A stretch of DNA of 6,376 bases, taken from the NCBI GenBank assembly GCA_946007445.1, contig CAMGAL010000131.1, positions 1-6,376 of the forward strand, read 5' to 3'. Positions 1 through 6,376 of this stretch are shown piece after piece. Origin of the DNA: an uncultured Mediterranea sp. Its GTDB lineage: Bacteria > Bacteroidota > Bacteroidia > Bacteroidales > Bacteroidaceae. A model generated the notes under the pieces. It searched no databases. It was not told the origin of the DNA and worked only from the letters and a program-made list of their open reading frames with translations. Made by a program: the position numbers and the translations under genes. The stretch's first letter is position 1. Each line of letters opens with the position of its first letter.

Positions 1-22
1 ATACAGTAAAACAACATACGTT
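1..22 (+). promoter_or_regulatory. Leader just upstream of the SusC-like start (truncated by window edge)
   Basis: Only 22 bases precede the chosen ATG. They are A/T-rich and contain no purine-rich Shine-Dalgarno sequence, which is usual in Bacteroidetes. The SusC-like reading frame has no stop codon in these bases, so the sequence alone cannot exclude a longer ORF. The start at 23 is chosen because it opens directly onto a classical signal peptide. Any promoter or regulator site lies outside the window. Confidence 0.4.
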
Positions 23-2839
23 ATGAACAAGAAATATATCATGGTGTTGTCGCTCTTGGCAGGGCTATGCCTGCCGACGACAGCGCAGGAATCAGACAAT
101 AAGCAGGCCGACAAATTTGTAGGCCAGACCATCGATGTAGGTGCCGAGCTACTGCAGACTCGTGAGGAGTCCACCGGTTCTGTATCGGTCATCACTTCCG
201 AGACGACTGACCGCCGCAGTGCCAAGAACATCGGCAACTCCATTCTCGGTCAGGGCAATGGCTTGATCACATTGCAGAGCGGTGGCCGATATGCGGCTGA
301 AAATCCCACGTTCTATGTACGCGGACTGCAGACACTGAATGGCAAGAACTCACCTTTGGTCATGGTCGACGGCATTCCTCGCGACATCCACAGCATAGCT
401 CCCGAAGAGGAGGAGAGCGTCATCATCCTGAAAGATGCAGCTGCAGTGGCCCTCTATGGATACAAAGGTGTCAATGGAGCGGTGAACATCATCACCAAGC
501 GGGGCAAGTACGACTCTCGCAGTGTCAAGGTCTCCTACGACCATCTGTTTACCTCACTGGCCAACAAGCCCAAGTTCGTGGATGGTTATACCTACGGGCT
601 GGCCATCAACGAGGCACGTGCCAATGACGGCCTGACTCCGCGTTACAGCCAGAATGAGCTCAATGCCTTGCGCGACGGAACGAAGCCTTTCCTCTATCCC
701 AGCGTCAACTGGGTGGATGAGACGTTCCGCGACAACGCCATGACCAACAAGTATAACATCGAGTTCCGCGGTGGCGGTCAGAAATTCCGTTATTATACCA
801 TGTTGGACCTGATTTCCAACAAGGGATTTGTGAAAGAGCCCCATCAGAATGACGGCTACTCCACGCAGGACAAGTACGTCAAGGGCAACCTGCGCATGAA
901 CATGGACATTGACCTGACGGAGACCACCGACCTGCAGGTCAACCTGCTGGGCGTGTTGCAGGAGACTTCACGTCCGGGTTCGCAGGCCGACCTCTGGGAC
1001 ATGGTCTACACACTGCCTTCGGCCGCTTTCCCCATCCGCGATGCCGACGGCGTCTGGGGAGGTAGCGACACCTGGTCCGGCACGATGAACCCGGTGGCTC
1101 AGAGCATCGGAGCCGCTTACTACAAGAACCATACCCGTACGCTCTTTGCCGACATGAAGCTGACGCAGGATCTCTCGGGACTGACCAAAGGCTTGGGTGC
1201 CTTCATACGCATCGGCTACGACAACATCGCCAATATCTATGAAGACCATAGCAAGGAGTATGTCTACAGCGTCAATGCTCCTACTTGGGCGGACGGCGAT
1301 GCCGAGCCTACCGTGAAGAGTGCCACCTATGGACAAGACAGCGAGATGGGTACCGATGCGAAGACGAACACTTTCGACCGCTTGCTTCATTTTGATGTAG
1401 GATTCAACTACCAACGCACCTTCGGCAACCACAGCCTCTACAGCCAGCTGAAGTGGGACTACGAAAGTAACGACCCCAACGGTGTCAACAATACGGTGAA
1501 CCGGCAGAACATCACCTGGTGGTCGCACTACGGATACCTGAACCGCTATTTCGTAGACCTGGCTTTGGTGGAGAGTGCCAGCAACCGTCTGGCTCCCGGC
1601 ACCAAGTGGGCCTTCTCTCCCACAGTGTCAGCCGCATGGCTCCTCTCCAAGGAGAAGTTCATGAACGACGTGACATGGGTGGACTTCCTGAAACTGCGTG
1701 CTTCGGCCGGTATCATCCAGGTGGACAACCTGCCGGGCGACGAAGTCTGGTCTTACTATGCCCAGCAGTATGGCACCTCGGGAGGTGTCTACCCCTTCGA
1801 CAGCGGTTGGAACTCTGAGTTCGGACGTACCTACCTCGATCGGATGGCTACCGCTCATCCCACTCGCGAAAAGGCCTACAAATACAATGTGGGTGTAGAT
1901 GCGAAGCTGTTCGGCAGTCTGGACGTGACCCTCGACCTCTGGAAGGAACACCGTGCAGATATCTGGGTGACCTCGGAAGGCAAGTACTCGGCTGTCATCG
2001 GTATGGACACCCCGTATGAGAATGCAGGTGTTGTAGACAGCAAGGGTATCGAACTTGCTCTGGACTACAACAAGAGACTCGGTCAGGTGGACTTCCATCT
2101 CGGCGGCAACTTCTCTTGGAACAAGAACACCATCAAGGAGATGCTGGAAGAACCCCGTCAATATACCAACCTGGTACAGACAGGAAAACCCTACGGACAA
2201 ACCTATGGTCTGGAAGCCATCGGATTCTTCAAGGACGAAGCCGACATCGCCGCCAGCCCCAAGCAGACATTCTCTTCCGTGCGCCCCGGCGACATCAAGT
2301 ATCGCGATGTGAATGGTGACAATGTCATCGACGCCAACGACGTTACAGCCATCGGCTACAGCACCACCTGTCCGGAAATCTACTATGCCCTGCATCTCGG
2401 TGCAGAATGGAAAGGACTTGGATTCTATGCCATGTTCCAGGGCACAGGCCGCTATAGCGCCGTTCTCAACACCAAGAGCATGTATTGGCCGCTCATCAAC
2501 AACACCAACATCTCTCAATATGCCTACGACAACCGTTGGACGCCTGAGAACCCGAATGCCAAGTTCCCCCGTCTGAGCAGTCAGAGCAACAAGAACAATT
2601 ACCAGACTTCCACCCTTTGGCTGGCCGACCGCTCTTTCCTGAAGCTGCGCAACTTGGAGGTGTACTACAAGCTGCCCACCGCTTGGCTGAAAAAGACGGC
2701 ATTCGTGAATGCAGCCAAGGTATATGTACGCGGCATCGACCTCTTCAGTTTCGACCATATTGCAGAGAACGATCCCGAAGCATATGGGGTCAATCAGATG
2801 ACAAAGAGCATCGCTCTAGGCTTGAGTGTGACGTTTTAA
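23..2839 (+). CDS. SusC/RagA-family TonB-dependent outer-membrane transporter
   Basis: This is the outer-membrane barrel of a SusCD nutrient importer, expected to take up an oligosaccharide or similar large ligand using TonB-ExbBD energy. Residues 1-21 form a Sec signal peptide (KK, hydrophobic core, then PTTA before Gln22). The plug domain covers roughly residues 45-165. It contains FYVRG (97-101), LVMVDGIPRDI (112-122) and LKDAAAVALYGYKGVNG (136-152), which ends in NIITKRG; this is the SusC/RagA signature region. The rest is a beta-barrel rich in aromatic residues, ending in LGLSVTF with the C-terminal Phe typical of outer-membrane barrels. Residues 762-773 form an EF-hand-like loop (Asp762, Asn764, Asp766, Asp770, Asp773) within the family's GDIKYRDVNGD region. 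At 938 residues it is shorter than the common 1000-1100 because the N-terminal carboxypeptidase-regulatory-like domain is absent. I see no clear TonB box. The SusD-like partner follows after 30 bases. The substrate is unknown. Confidence 0.96.
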   Translation: MNKKYIMVLSLLAGLCLPTTAQESDNKQADKFVGQTIDVGAELLQTREESTGSVSVITSETTDRRSAKNIGNSILGQGNGLITLQSGGRYAAENPTFYVRGLQTLNGKNSPLVMVDGIPRDIHSIAPEEEESVIILKDAAAVALYGYKGVNGAVNIITKRGKYDSRSVKVSYDHLFTSLANKPKFVDGYTYGLAINEARANDGLTPRYSQNELNALRDGTKPFLYPSVNWVDETFRDNAMTNKYNIEFRGGGQKFRYYTMLDLISNKGFVKEPHQNDGYSTQDKYVKGNLRMNMDIDLTETTDLQVNLLGVLQETSRPGSQADLWDMVYTLPSAAFPIRDADGVWGGSDTWSGTMNPVAQSIGAAYYKNHTRTLFADMKLTQDLSGLTKGLGAFIRIGYDNIANIYEDHSKEYVYSVNAPTWADGDAEPTVKSATYGQDSEMGTDAKTNTFDRLLHFDVGFNYQRTFGNHSLYSQLKWDYESNDPNGVNNTVNRQNITWWSHYGYLNRYFVDLALVESASNRLAPGTKWAFSPTVSAAWLLSKEKFMNDVTWVDFLKLRASAGIIQVDNLPGDEVWSYYAQQYGTSGGVYPFDSGWNSEFGRTYLDRMATAHPTREKAYKYNVGVDAKLFGSLDVTLDLWKEHRADIWVTSEGKYSAVIGMDTPYENAGVVDSKGIELALDYNKRLGQVDFHLGGNFSWNKNTIKEMLEEPRQYTNLVQTGKPYGQTYGLEAIGFFKDEADIAASPKQTFSSVRPGDIKYRDVNGDNVIDANDVTAIGYSTTCPEIYYALHLGAEWKGLGFYAMFQGTGRYSAVLNTKSMYWPLINNTNISQYAYDNRWTPENPNAKFPRLSSQSNKNNYQTSTLWLADRSFLKLRNLEVYYKLPTAWLKKTAFVNAAKVYVRGIDLFSFDHIAENDPEAYGVNQMTKSIALGLSVTF

Positions 2840-2869
2840 CCTGAATGAACGAATTAATACCTTAGAATT
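2840..2869 (+). promoter_or_regulatory. Intercistronic gap of the susC-like/susD-like operon
   Basis: Thirty A/T-rich bases separate the TAA of the SusC-like gene from the ATG of the SusD-like gene. There is no hairpin, no recognisable Bacteroides -7/-33 promoter and no Shine-Dalgarno sequence. Cotranscription is therefore expected, with translation of the second gene starting from an A/T-rich unstructured leader, as is common in Bacteroidetes. A seven-codon mini-ORF opened by the ATG at 2845 ends at TAG and is probably meaningless. Confidence 0.5.
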
Positions 2870-4600
2870 ATGACGAATAAAATAAAGACATCGCTCTTTG
2901 CCGTATGTGTGGCAGGAAGTTTGGCTTCCTGTTCCGACCAGATGGACTACAGTGAGTATAACATCTACGACAAGGACTATATCACCCAGAACTTCCAGAA
3001 TGTAGGCGGACTGATGACCGACATCTACAATACGGTAGACTACGATTTCGGCAACTATTCATCAGGAGCCATGCAGGCATCTGCCACGGACGAAAGCCAG
3101 TACAGCATCCTGGGCAATGCCATCGAAGACTTCTACAACGGCTCCTGGAGTCCTACCAATGCCAAGTCCTCCATCTGGACCAACATGTACAAAGGCATCA
3201 GTACCTGCAACCATGTGATACACGAGATGCAGGGCCTCTCCTTCGACGAACTGAAGCTGAACAGCGACTATGCCGCCCAGCTCCACCGTTACGAGAACTA
3301 CCAGTACGAAAGCCGCTTCATGCGCGCCTACTTCTACTTCTGCCTGGTTCGCCAGTATGGCGATGTACCTTTGGTGACGAAGCAGCTCACAGCTGAAGAA
3401 GCCAACTCCATCAGCCGCACTCCGGCCGATGAAATCTTCCAGTTTATTCTGGACGAGTGTACCGCCATCCAATCTCTGATTATCGAAGACTACAGTCAGC
3501 TGGGCGAACTCTCCACCGGCACGGAGGAGACCGGTCGCGCAGACAAACTGGCCGTACTGGCACTGAAAGCCCGTACAGCCCTCTACTGGGCCAGTCCGCT
3601 CTTCAACCCCCAAGGTGACAAGGAACGCTATCATACGGCAGCCCTCTATACCAAGGAACTGCTAGATGCAGCCCAGAAGCGTGGCAAAGGCCTCACCGAC
3701 AACTATGCTGACCTCTGGTCAGCCGAGAGCTTCAATGCGCCCCGCATCATGAAGGAGATTCTCTACGGTCGCCGCTACTATAAGAGCGCCTCTGGCGACA
3801 ACTTGGTGGAGACCAACAACTACCCCGTAGGCATCGAAGGAGGAGCAGGAGGCAACTGCCCCACGCAGAACCTGGTTGACGCCTACGACATGCTCAACGG
3901 TATGCCCATCGGTGAAGCAGGCTCCGGCTACGACGAGAAGAATCCGTATCAGAACCGCGACCCCCGTCTGGCCGCTACGGTGGCTGTGAACGGCGATCAG
4001 TGGCCGACCTATTCCGGTGCCGCCAAGATTGAAACCTTCCAAGGAGGCATCAACGGTGAACCTCTGACCGGTGCCACTCCTACGGGCTACTACCTCAAGA
4101 AGCTCTGCAACGGTGCCATATCCCTGGCCAGCAACAGCAAGTTCACAGCCTCGCGCCACACCTGGCTCACCTTCCGTCTCGGAGAGTTCTATCTCAACTA
4201 TGCCGAAGCCATATTCAAATATCTCGGAAGTGCGGATGCTGTCAGTGTAGATCTGCCCCTGTCGGCACGAGCCGCTGCCAGCCAGACACGCCAGCGGGCC
4301 GGCATGCCCCCCTTCGAAGAAGGTATGGATGCCACCACGTTCTGGACCCGTCTCTGCAACGAACGCTTCGTAGAGCTGGCCTTCGAAGGTCATCGCTTCT
4401 GGGATGTCCGTCGTTGGAAGGAGGCTGACCGCTATTTCAAGAACATCGTAGAGATGAAACTCACCAAGGAAGCTGACGGCAGCATCTCTTACGCTCGCAA
4501 GAACGTCTCCCGCCAGTGGGACGACAAGATGTACCTCTTCCCTATTCCGCAGACGGAACGGATAAAGAACCCGAACTTGACGCAAAATCCCGGTTGGTAA
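2870..4600 (+). CDS. SusD/RagB-family surface ligand-binding lipoprotein
   Basis: This is the lipid-anchored lid of the SusCD importer. It binds the ligand at the cell surface and closes over the SusC-like barrel. Residues 1-20 are a lipoprotein signal with lipobox LASC, so Cys21 is the lipidation site. Acidic residues follow it (SDQMD), consistent with a Bacteroidetes surface-export signal. The N-terminal helical TPR-like region carries the family motif RFMRAYFYFCLVRQYGDVPL (149-168). The C-terminal part has the SusD block ERFVELAFEGHRFWDVRRW (498-516), and the protein ends with PIPQTERIKNPNLTQNPGW (558-576), a textbook SusD terminus. The length of 576 residues is normal for the family and the frame is intact. 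It is coupled to the preceding SusC-like gene by a 30-base gap and followed 30 bases later by a terminator hairpin, so it is the last gene of the operon. Ligand specificity cannot be read from the sequence. Confidence 0.96.
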   Translation: MTNKIKTSLFAVCVAGSLASCSDQMDYSEYNIYDKDYITQNFQNVGGLMTDIYNTVDYDFGNYSSGAMQASATDESQYSILGNAIEDFYNGSWSPTNAKSSIWTNMYKGISTCNHVIHEMQGLSFDELKLNSDYAAQLHRYENYQYESRFMRAYFYFCLVRQYGDVPLVTKQLTAEEANSISRTPADEIFQFILDECTAIQSLIIEDYSQLGELSTGTEETGRADKLAVLALKARTALYWASPLFNPQGDKERYHTAALYTKELLDAAQKRGKGLTDNYADLWSAESFNAPRIMKEILYGRRYYKSASGDNLVETNNYPVGIEGGAGGNCPTQNLVDAYDMLNGMPIGEAGSGYDEKNPYQNRDPRLAATVAVNGDQWPTYSGAAKIETFQGGINGEPLTGATPTGYYLKKLCNGAISLASNSKFTASRHTWLTFRLGEFYLNYAEAIFKYLGSADAVSVDLPLSARAAASQTRQRAGMPPFEEGMDATTFWTRLCNERFVELAFEGHRFWDVRRWKEADRYFKNIVEMKLTKEADGSISYARKNVSRQWDDKMYLFPIPQTERIKNPNLTQNPGW

Positions 4601-4944
4601 CGGGACTCAATAGGTGAACTACCATAGAATGAGGGCGTATCCTGCAGGCTGCAGGGTACGCCCTCTTGTTCAGAATACGACTAAGCAATCTCTTCCAGGA
4701 CACCATGTACAAGGACATCACCACGGGTGAAAGCTTTCTACTTATCATGACTGCCGCATCACCACCTACTATGTGGCTTCCCTCGCTGCCAACAAGGCCG
4801 CCAAGATATTTCCGGCCTCCCAAGAGTGAGCTTTGCAGAAGACGTGAGTTCGTTCTGGGTTCGATGTGAGTTCGTTCGAAGCTCGCTGTATGCAACGAAG
4901 CACGAACGAACTTTGAACGGACTCACAACGGACCCACAAGGAAC
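4601..4944. other. Convergent intergenic gap
   Basis: These 344 bases separate the 3' ends of the SusD-like gene (+) and the helicase gene (-). From left to right they hold a strong stem-loop (4631-4665), a stretch without a recognisable gene (4666-4843), and most of an 11-bp-periodic repeat array (from 4844). Within the middle stretch a plus-strand frame is open from 4731 to the TGA at 4827-4829. It reads plausibly protein-like (for example ITTYYVASLAANKAAKIF) but has no start and is cut by an upstream stop. It may be degraded coding sequence or chance. No tRNA, promoter or mobile-element end was recognised. Confidence 0.55.
4631..4665 (+). terminator. Stem-loop terminator after the SusCD operon, possibly bidirectional
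   Basis: GAGGGCGTATCCTGCA (4631-4646) pairs with TGCAGGGTACGCCCTC (4650-4665). This gives 16 consecutive pairs, including one G-U, closed by a 3-base loop GGC. It begins 30 bases after the SusD-like stop. The tail (TTGTTC) is a weak U tract, so termination relies on the very stable stem. The stem would form equally in a transcript arriving from the convergent gene on the other strand, where the tail is also only weakly T-rich. Confidence 0.85.
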
Positions 4945-4959
4945 TTAAAACGGACTGTC
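4844..4959. repeat. Head-to-head array of degenerate 11-bp repeats
   Basis: Ten 11-base units share the consensus AACGRACTCAC. Four lie in reverse orientation, starting at 4844, 4855, 4866 and 4877; those at 4844 and 4866 are identical (GTGAGTTCGTT). After a 6-base centre (4888-4893), six lie in forward orientation, starting at 4894, 4905, 4916, 4927, 4938 and 4949. The 11-base register is kept without indels on each side. The units next to the centre are the most diverged (about 6 of 11 matches). Because the halves are inverted, 4844-4887 can fold onto 4894-4937 as a long imperfect hairpin with about 30 Watson-Crick and 4 G-U pairs out of 44; the best part is AGTTCGTTCG (4869-4878) with CGAACGAACT (4903-4912). 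The last two units cover the stop codon and last codons of the minus-strand gene. Function is unknown. Confidence 0.75.
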
Positions 4960-6376
4960 ATCATGAGAAGAGAGGTTAACCAATGGTATCCGATTCTGAT
5001 AGATCTGTTCCGAAATGACGGTGTCAAATCCACCGACATTCTCGCCCTCATGGGTATTGATGCCTGTATAGACCAGTGAGGCATCTTCATACCGTTTGAA
5101 TTTATAGATTGCATCGTTCATCAGTTCTCGGTTGAACACGCCCAGTGACACCAGCAGGTCGAAATCTGGCAGTGTAAGGCCGGTCACCTTGCGGAAGAGG
5201 TCGGGCTCCAACTGATGGATGACATCATAGAGAGAAAATTCGCGATAATCCGTCAAGTACATAAAGACCGGTATGCGCGTAGCAAACTTGATAAGTTTCT
5301 GCTGTATCTCTTTTCGTTTCGACTTATACTCCTTCTCTGCTTCAGAAAGTTCTCTTTTCTCTTTTGCTGTCAGTTGGTCGCCTTTCTCCTTCTTGGCCTT
5401 CTTGATGGCCTCCGATTTGTTGATGATGGTCTCAATATCCTTGTTGAGCGCGCGGAACCCCTCAATGTTCATCAGCGCCTTCATGGCCTCGGGACTTGCC
5501 AACAGGCGGCTCAGCGTACCGTTGTCCACATTGACCAGCAAGGCGCTCTCCCACCGCCTGGCCAGCAATGTGGCTGTGGTGCCCGACATAGCCATATCCA
5601 GAATGCCCGCTGCATCTATCTGCTTCATGCTGGAACCATCGTAGGCAAGGATAGGCAGATACTGGATGAACTCGCTGACCTTCTGTTCCGGATTCTGTTT
5701 GTCCACACTCAGGCGACAACTGTATTCGGCCACCTGACGGAGTGCCCTGTTGGGAGCAAAATCGAATACATAGCAAAGAGGCTTGAGCACCACCTCCTCG
5801 CCCCACTCGTCGCGTAGCGTCCAAGGCGACTGAACGCGAAATGCAGCCTGAAAGTAAGTCTCGGGCGAGGAAGAGTTGCGCAGCATGAAGATGCCTGTCC
5901 AGGGCTTGACGGTGACACCCGTTGAGAGTTTGCCACACGAGAGCGTGATGGTGCAGTCCTCTTGCGGATTGCCCATGCGGGCATAGACCGGACGGACTGC
6001 TTCGGCTCCCATGCCTGCCTCGTTCCCAGCTGCCACAATGATGTCGTAACGGCCAAAGAACTTGCGGTTGACTGGCTTTTCCAGCAGTTTCTTCATGGCC
6101 TGACAAGCGGCTACTGAGGGCAAGAACCAGTAGGTGTGTCGCAGGTAGTCGAGCAGGCGGGCATCAGAGAAGGGCATGGGTGGCTTCTCTCCGGCCAGCT
6201 TCAGGTCACTCACCACCTGTTCGGCGTAGGCTCCATGAATCAAGTCTACCCACTTCTGCACATATTCCTCGTAGACAAATTGTTCCCCTTCAGCCCGGAA
6301 GAACTCGTTGAGGTCAAACTCACAGAACTCCCCCTGCTCGGCTATCTCCCGAATCTTGTCGGGCAGTTGATAGGTC
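4945..6376 (-). CDS. Superfamily 2 DEAD/DEAH-type helicase, restriction/GIY-YIG-nuclease-associated type (5' end outside window)
   Basis: The frame is open from the right window edge to the TAA at 4945-4947, giving 476 visible residues. The GTG codon at 6261 is internal, not a start, because the frame continues upstream (TYQLPDKIREIAEQ...). Residues 142-159 (TITLSCGKLSTGVTVKPW) and 172-185 (ETYFQAAFRVQSPW) look like helicase motifs V and VI of the second RecA-like lobe. Motif VI departs from the classical QxxGRxxR, with Phe for Gly and Gln for the last Arg. Residues about 315-365 are Lys/Glu-rich and probably coiled coil. The C-terminal part carries RIPVFMYLTDYRE (367-379), VTGLTLPDFDLLVSLGVFN (397-415) and RYEDASLVYTGI (428-439). 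From memory these resemble the C-terminus of large bacterial proteins annotated as GIY-YIG nuclease family or type III restriction-like helicases. Walker motifs and any nuclease domain would lie beyond the window. It could act in defence or DNA processing. The helicase call is fairly sure; the subfamily is tentative. Confidence 0.8.
   Translation of the reverse strand, partial: TYQLPDKIREIAEQGEFCEFDLNEFFRAEGEQFVYEEYVQKWVDLIHGAYAEQVVSDLKLAGEKPPMPFSDARLLDYLRHTYWFLPSVAACQAMKKLLEKPVNRKFFGRYDIIVAAGNEAGMGAEAVRPVYARMGNPQEDCTITLSCGKLSTGVTVKPWTGIFMLRNSSSPETYFQAAFRVQSPWTLRDEWGEEVVLKPLCYVFDFAPNRALRQVAEYSCRLSVDKQNPEQKVSEFIQYLPILAYDGSSMKQIDAAGILDMAMSGTTATLLARRWESALLVNVDNGTLSRLLASPEAMKALMNIEGFRALNKDIETIINKSEAIKKAKKEKGDQLTAKEKRELSEAEKEYKSKRKEIQQKLIKFATRIPVFMYLTDYREFSLYDVIHQLEPDLFRKVTGLTLPDFDLLVSLGVFNRELMNDAIYKFKRYEDASLVYTGINTHEGENVGGFDTVISEQIYQNRIPLVNLSSHDDSPF

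Noticed and set aside
1628..2758. Long minus-strand ORF of 376 codons opposite the SusC-like gene
   Set aside because: It lies wholly antisense to a well-supported SusC-like coding sequence. Its translation has no recognisable domain, and its length reflects the codon bias of the true gene.
3719..4585. Minus-strand ORF of 288 codons opposite the SusD-like gene
   Set aside because: It is a shadow of the SusD-like frame, with no recognisable motifs and no sensible start context.
4795..4818. Small inverted repeat AGGCCG/CGGCCT considered as a second terminator
   Set aside because: The stem is only 6 pairs with a 12-base loop and no U tract, which is weak enough to be chance.
4542..4895. Minus-strand ORF of 117 codons across the SusD-like 3' end and the gap
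   Set aside because: It reads through the terminator hairpin and the SusD-like terminus, starts inside the repeat array and has no protein-like signature.
4844..4959. Repeat array considered as a CRISPR array or as mobile-element inverted ends
   Set aside because: Units are only 11 bases, contiguous with no unique spacers, and switch orientation at the centre. No transposase or target-site duplication is visible.
5215..5817. Plus-strand ORF of 200 codons opposite the helicase
   Set aside because: It is antisense to the conserved helicase C-terminal region. Its hydrophobic look comes from the complement of Lys/Glu-rich codons.
6259..6261. GTG considered as the start of the minus-strand gene
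   Set aside because: The same frame stays open with protein-like sequence to the window edge, and the visible part starts mid-helicase, so the GTG is an internal valine.

Overview
The window reads as chromosomal DNA of a Bacteroidales bacterium (Bacteroides, Phocaeicola, Prevotella or Parabacteroides type). The evidence is a tandem SusC-like/SusD-like outer-membrane pair, a Bacteroidetes hallmark, together with start regions that lack Shine-Dalgarno sequences. The genus cannot be fixed from the sequence alone.

Layout. Positions 1-22 are the end of an upstream region. Positions 23-2839 (+) encode a SusC/RagA-family TonB-dependent outer-membrane transporter of 938 residues, without the N-terminal carboxypeptidase-regulatory-like domain seen in longer family members. 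After 30 bases, 2870-4600 (+) encodes its SusD/RagB-family surface lipoprotein partner of 576 residues. The two form an operon: the SusD-like lid captures a ligand, probably a glycan or glycopeptide, and the SusC-like barrel imports it with TonB energy. No glycoside hydrolase, sensor or further binding lipoprotein lies in the window, so the substrate cannot be named. A strong 16-bp stem-loop at 4631-4665 closes the operon.

Positions 4601-4944 are a 344-base gap between convergent genes. It holds the terminator, about 180 bases with at most weak coding-like debris, and an 11-bp-periodic degenerate repeat array at 4844-4959. The array is arranged head-to-head: four units in one orientation, a 6-base centre, then six units in the other. 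It runs over the stop codon of the next gene and is the least ordinary structure in the window.

Positions 4945-6376 (-) are the 3' part of a gene that leaves the window on the right. The visible 476 residues contain the second RecA-like lobe of a superfamily 2 helicase and a C-terminal region resembling restriction-type or GIY-YIG-nuclease-associated DEAD/DEAH helicases. The remaining coding content is ordinary for Bacteroidales. I see no complete undescribed multi-gene system; the repeat array and the truncated helicase gene are the places for a second look.
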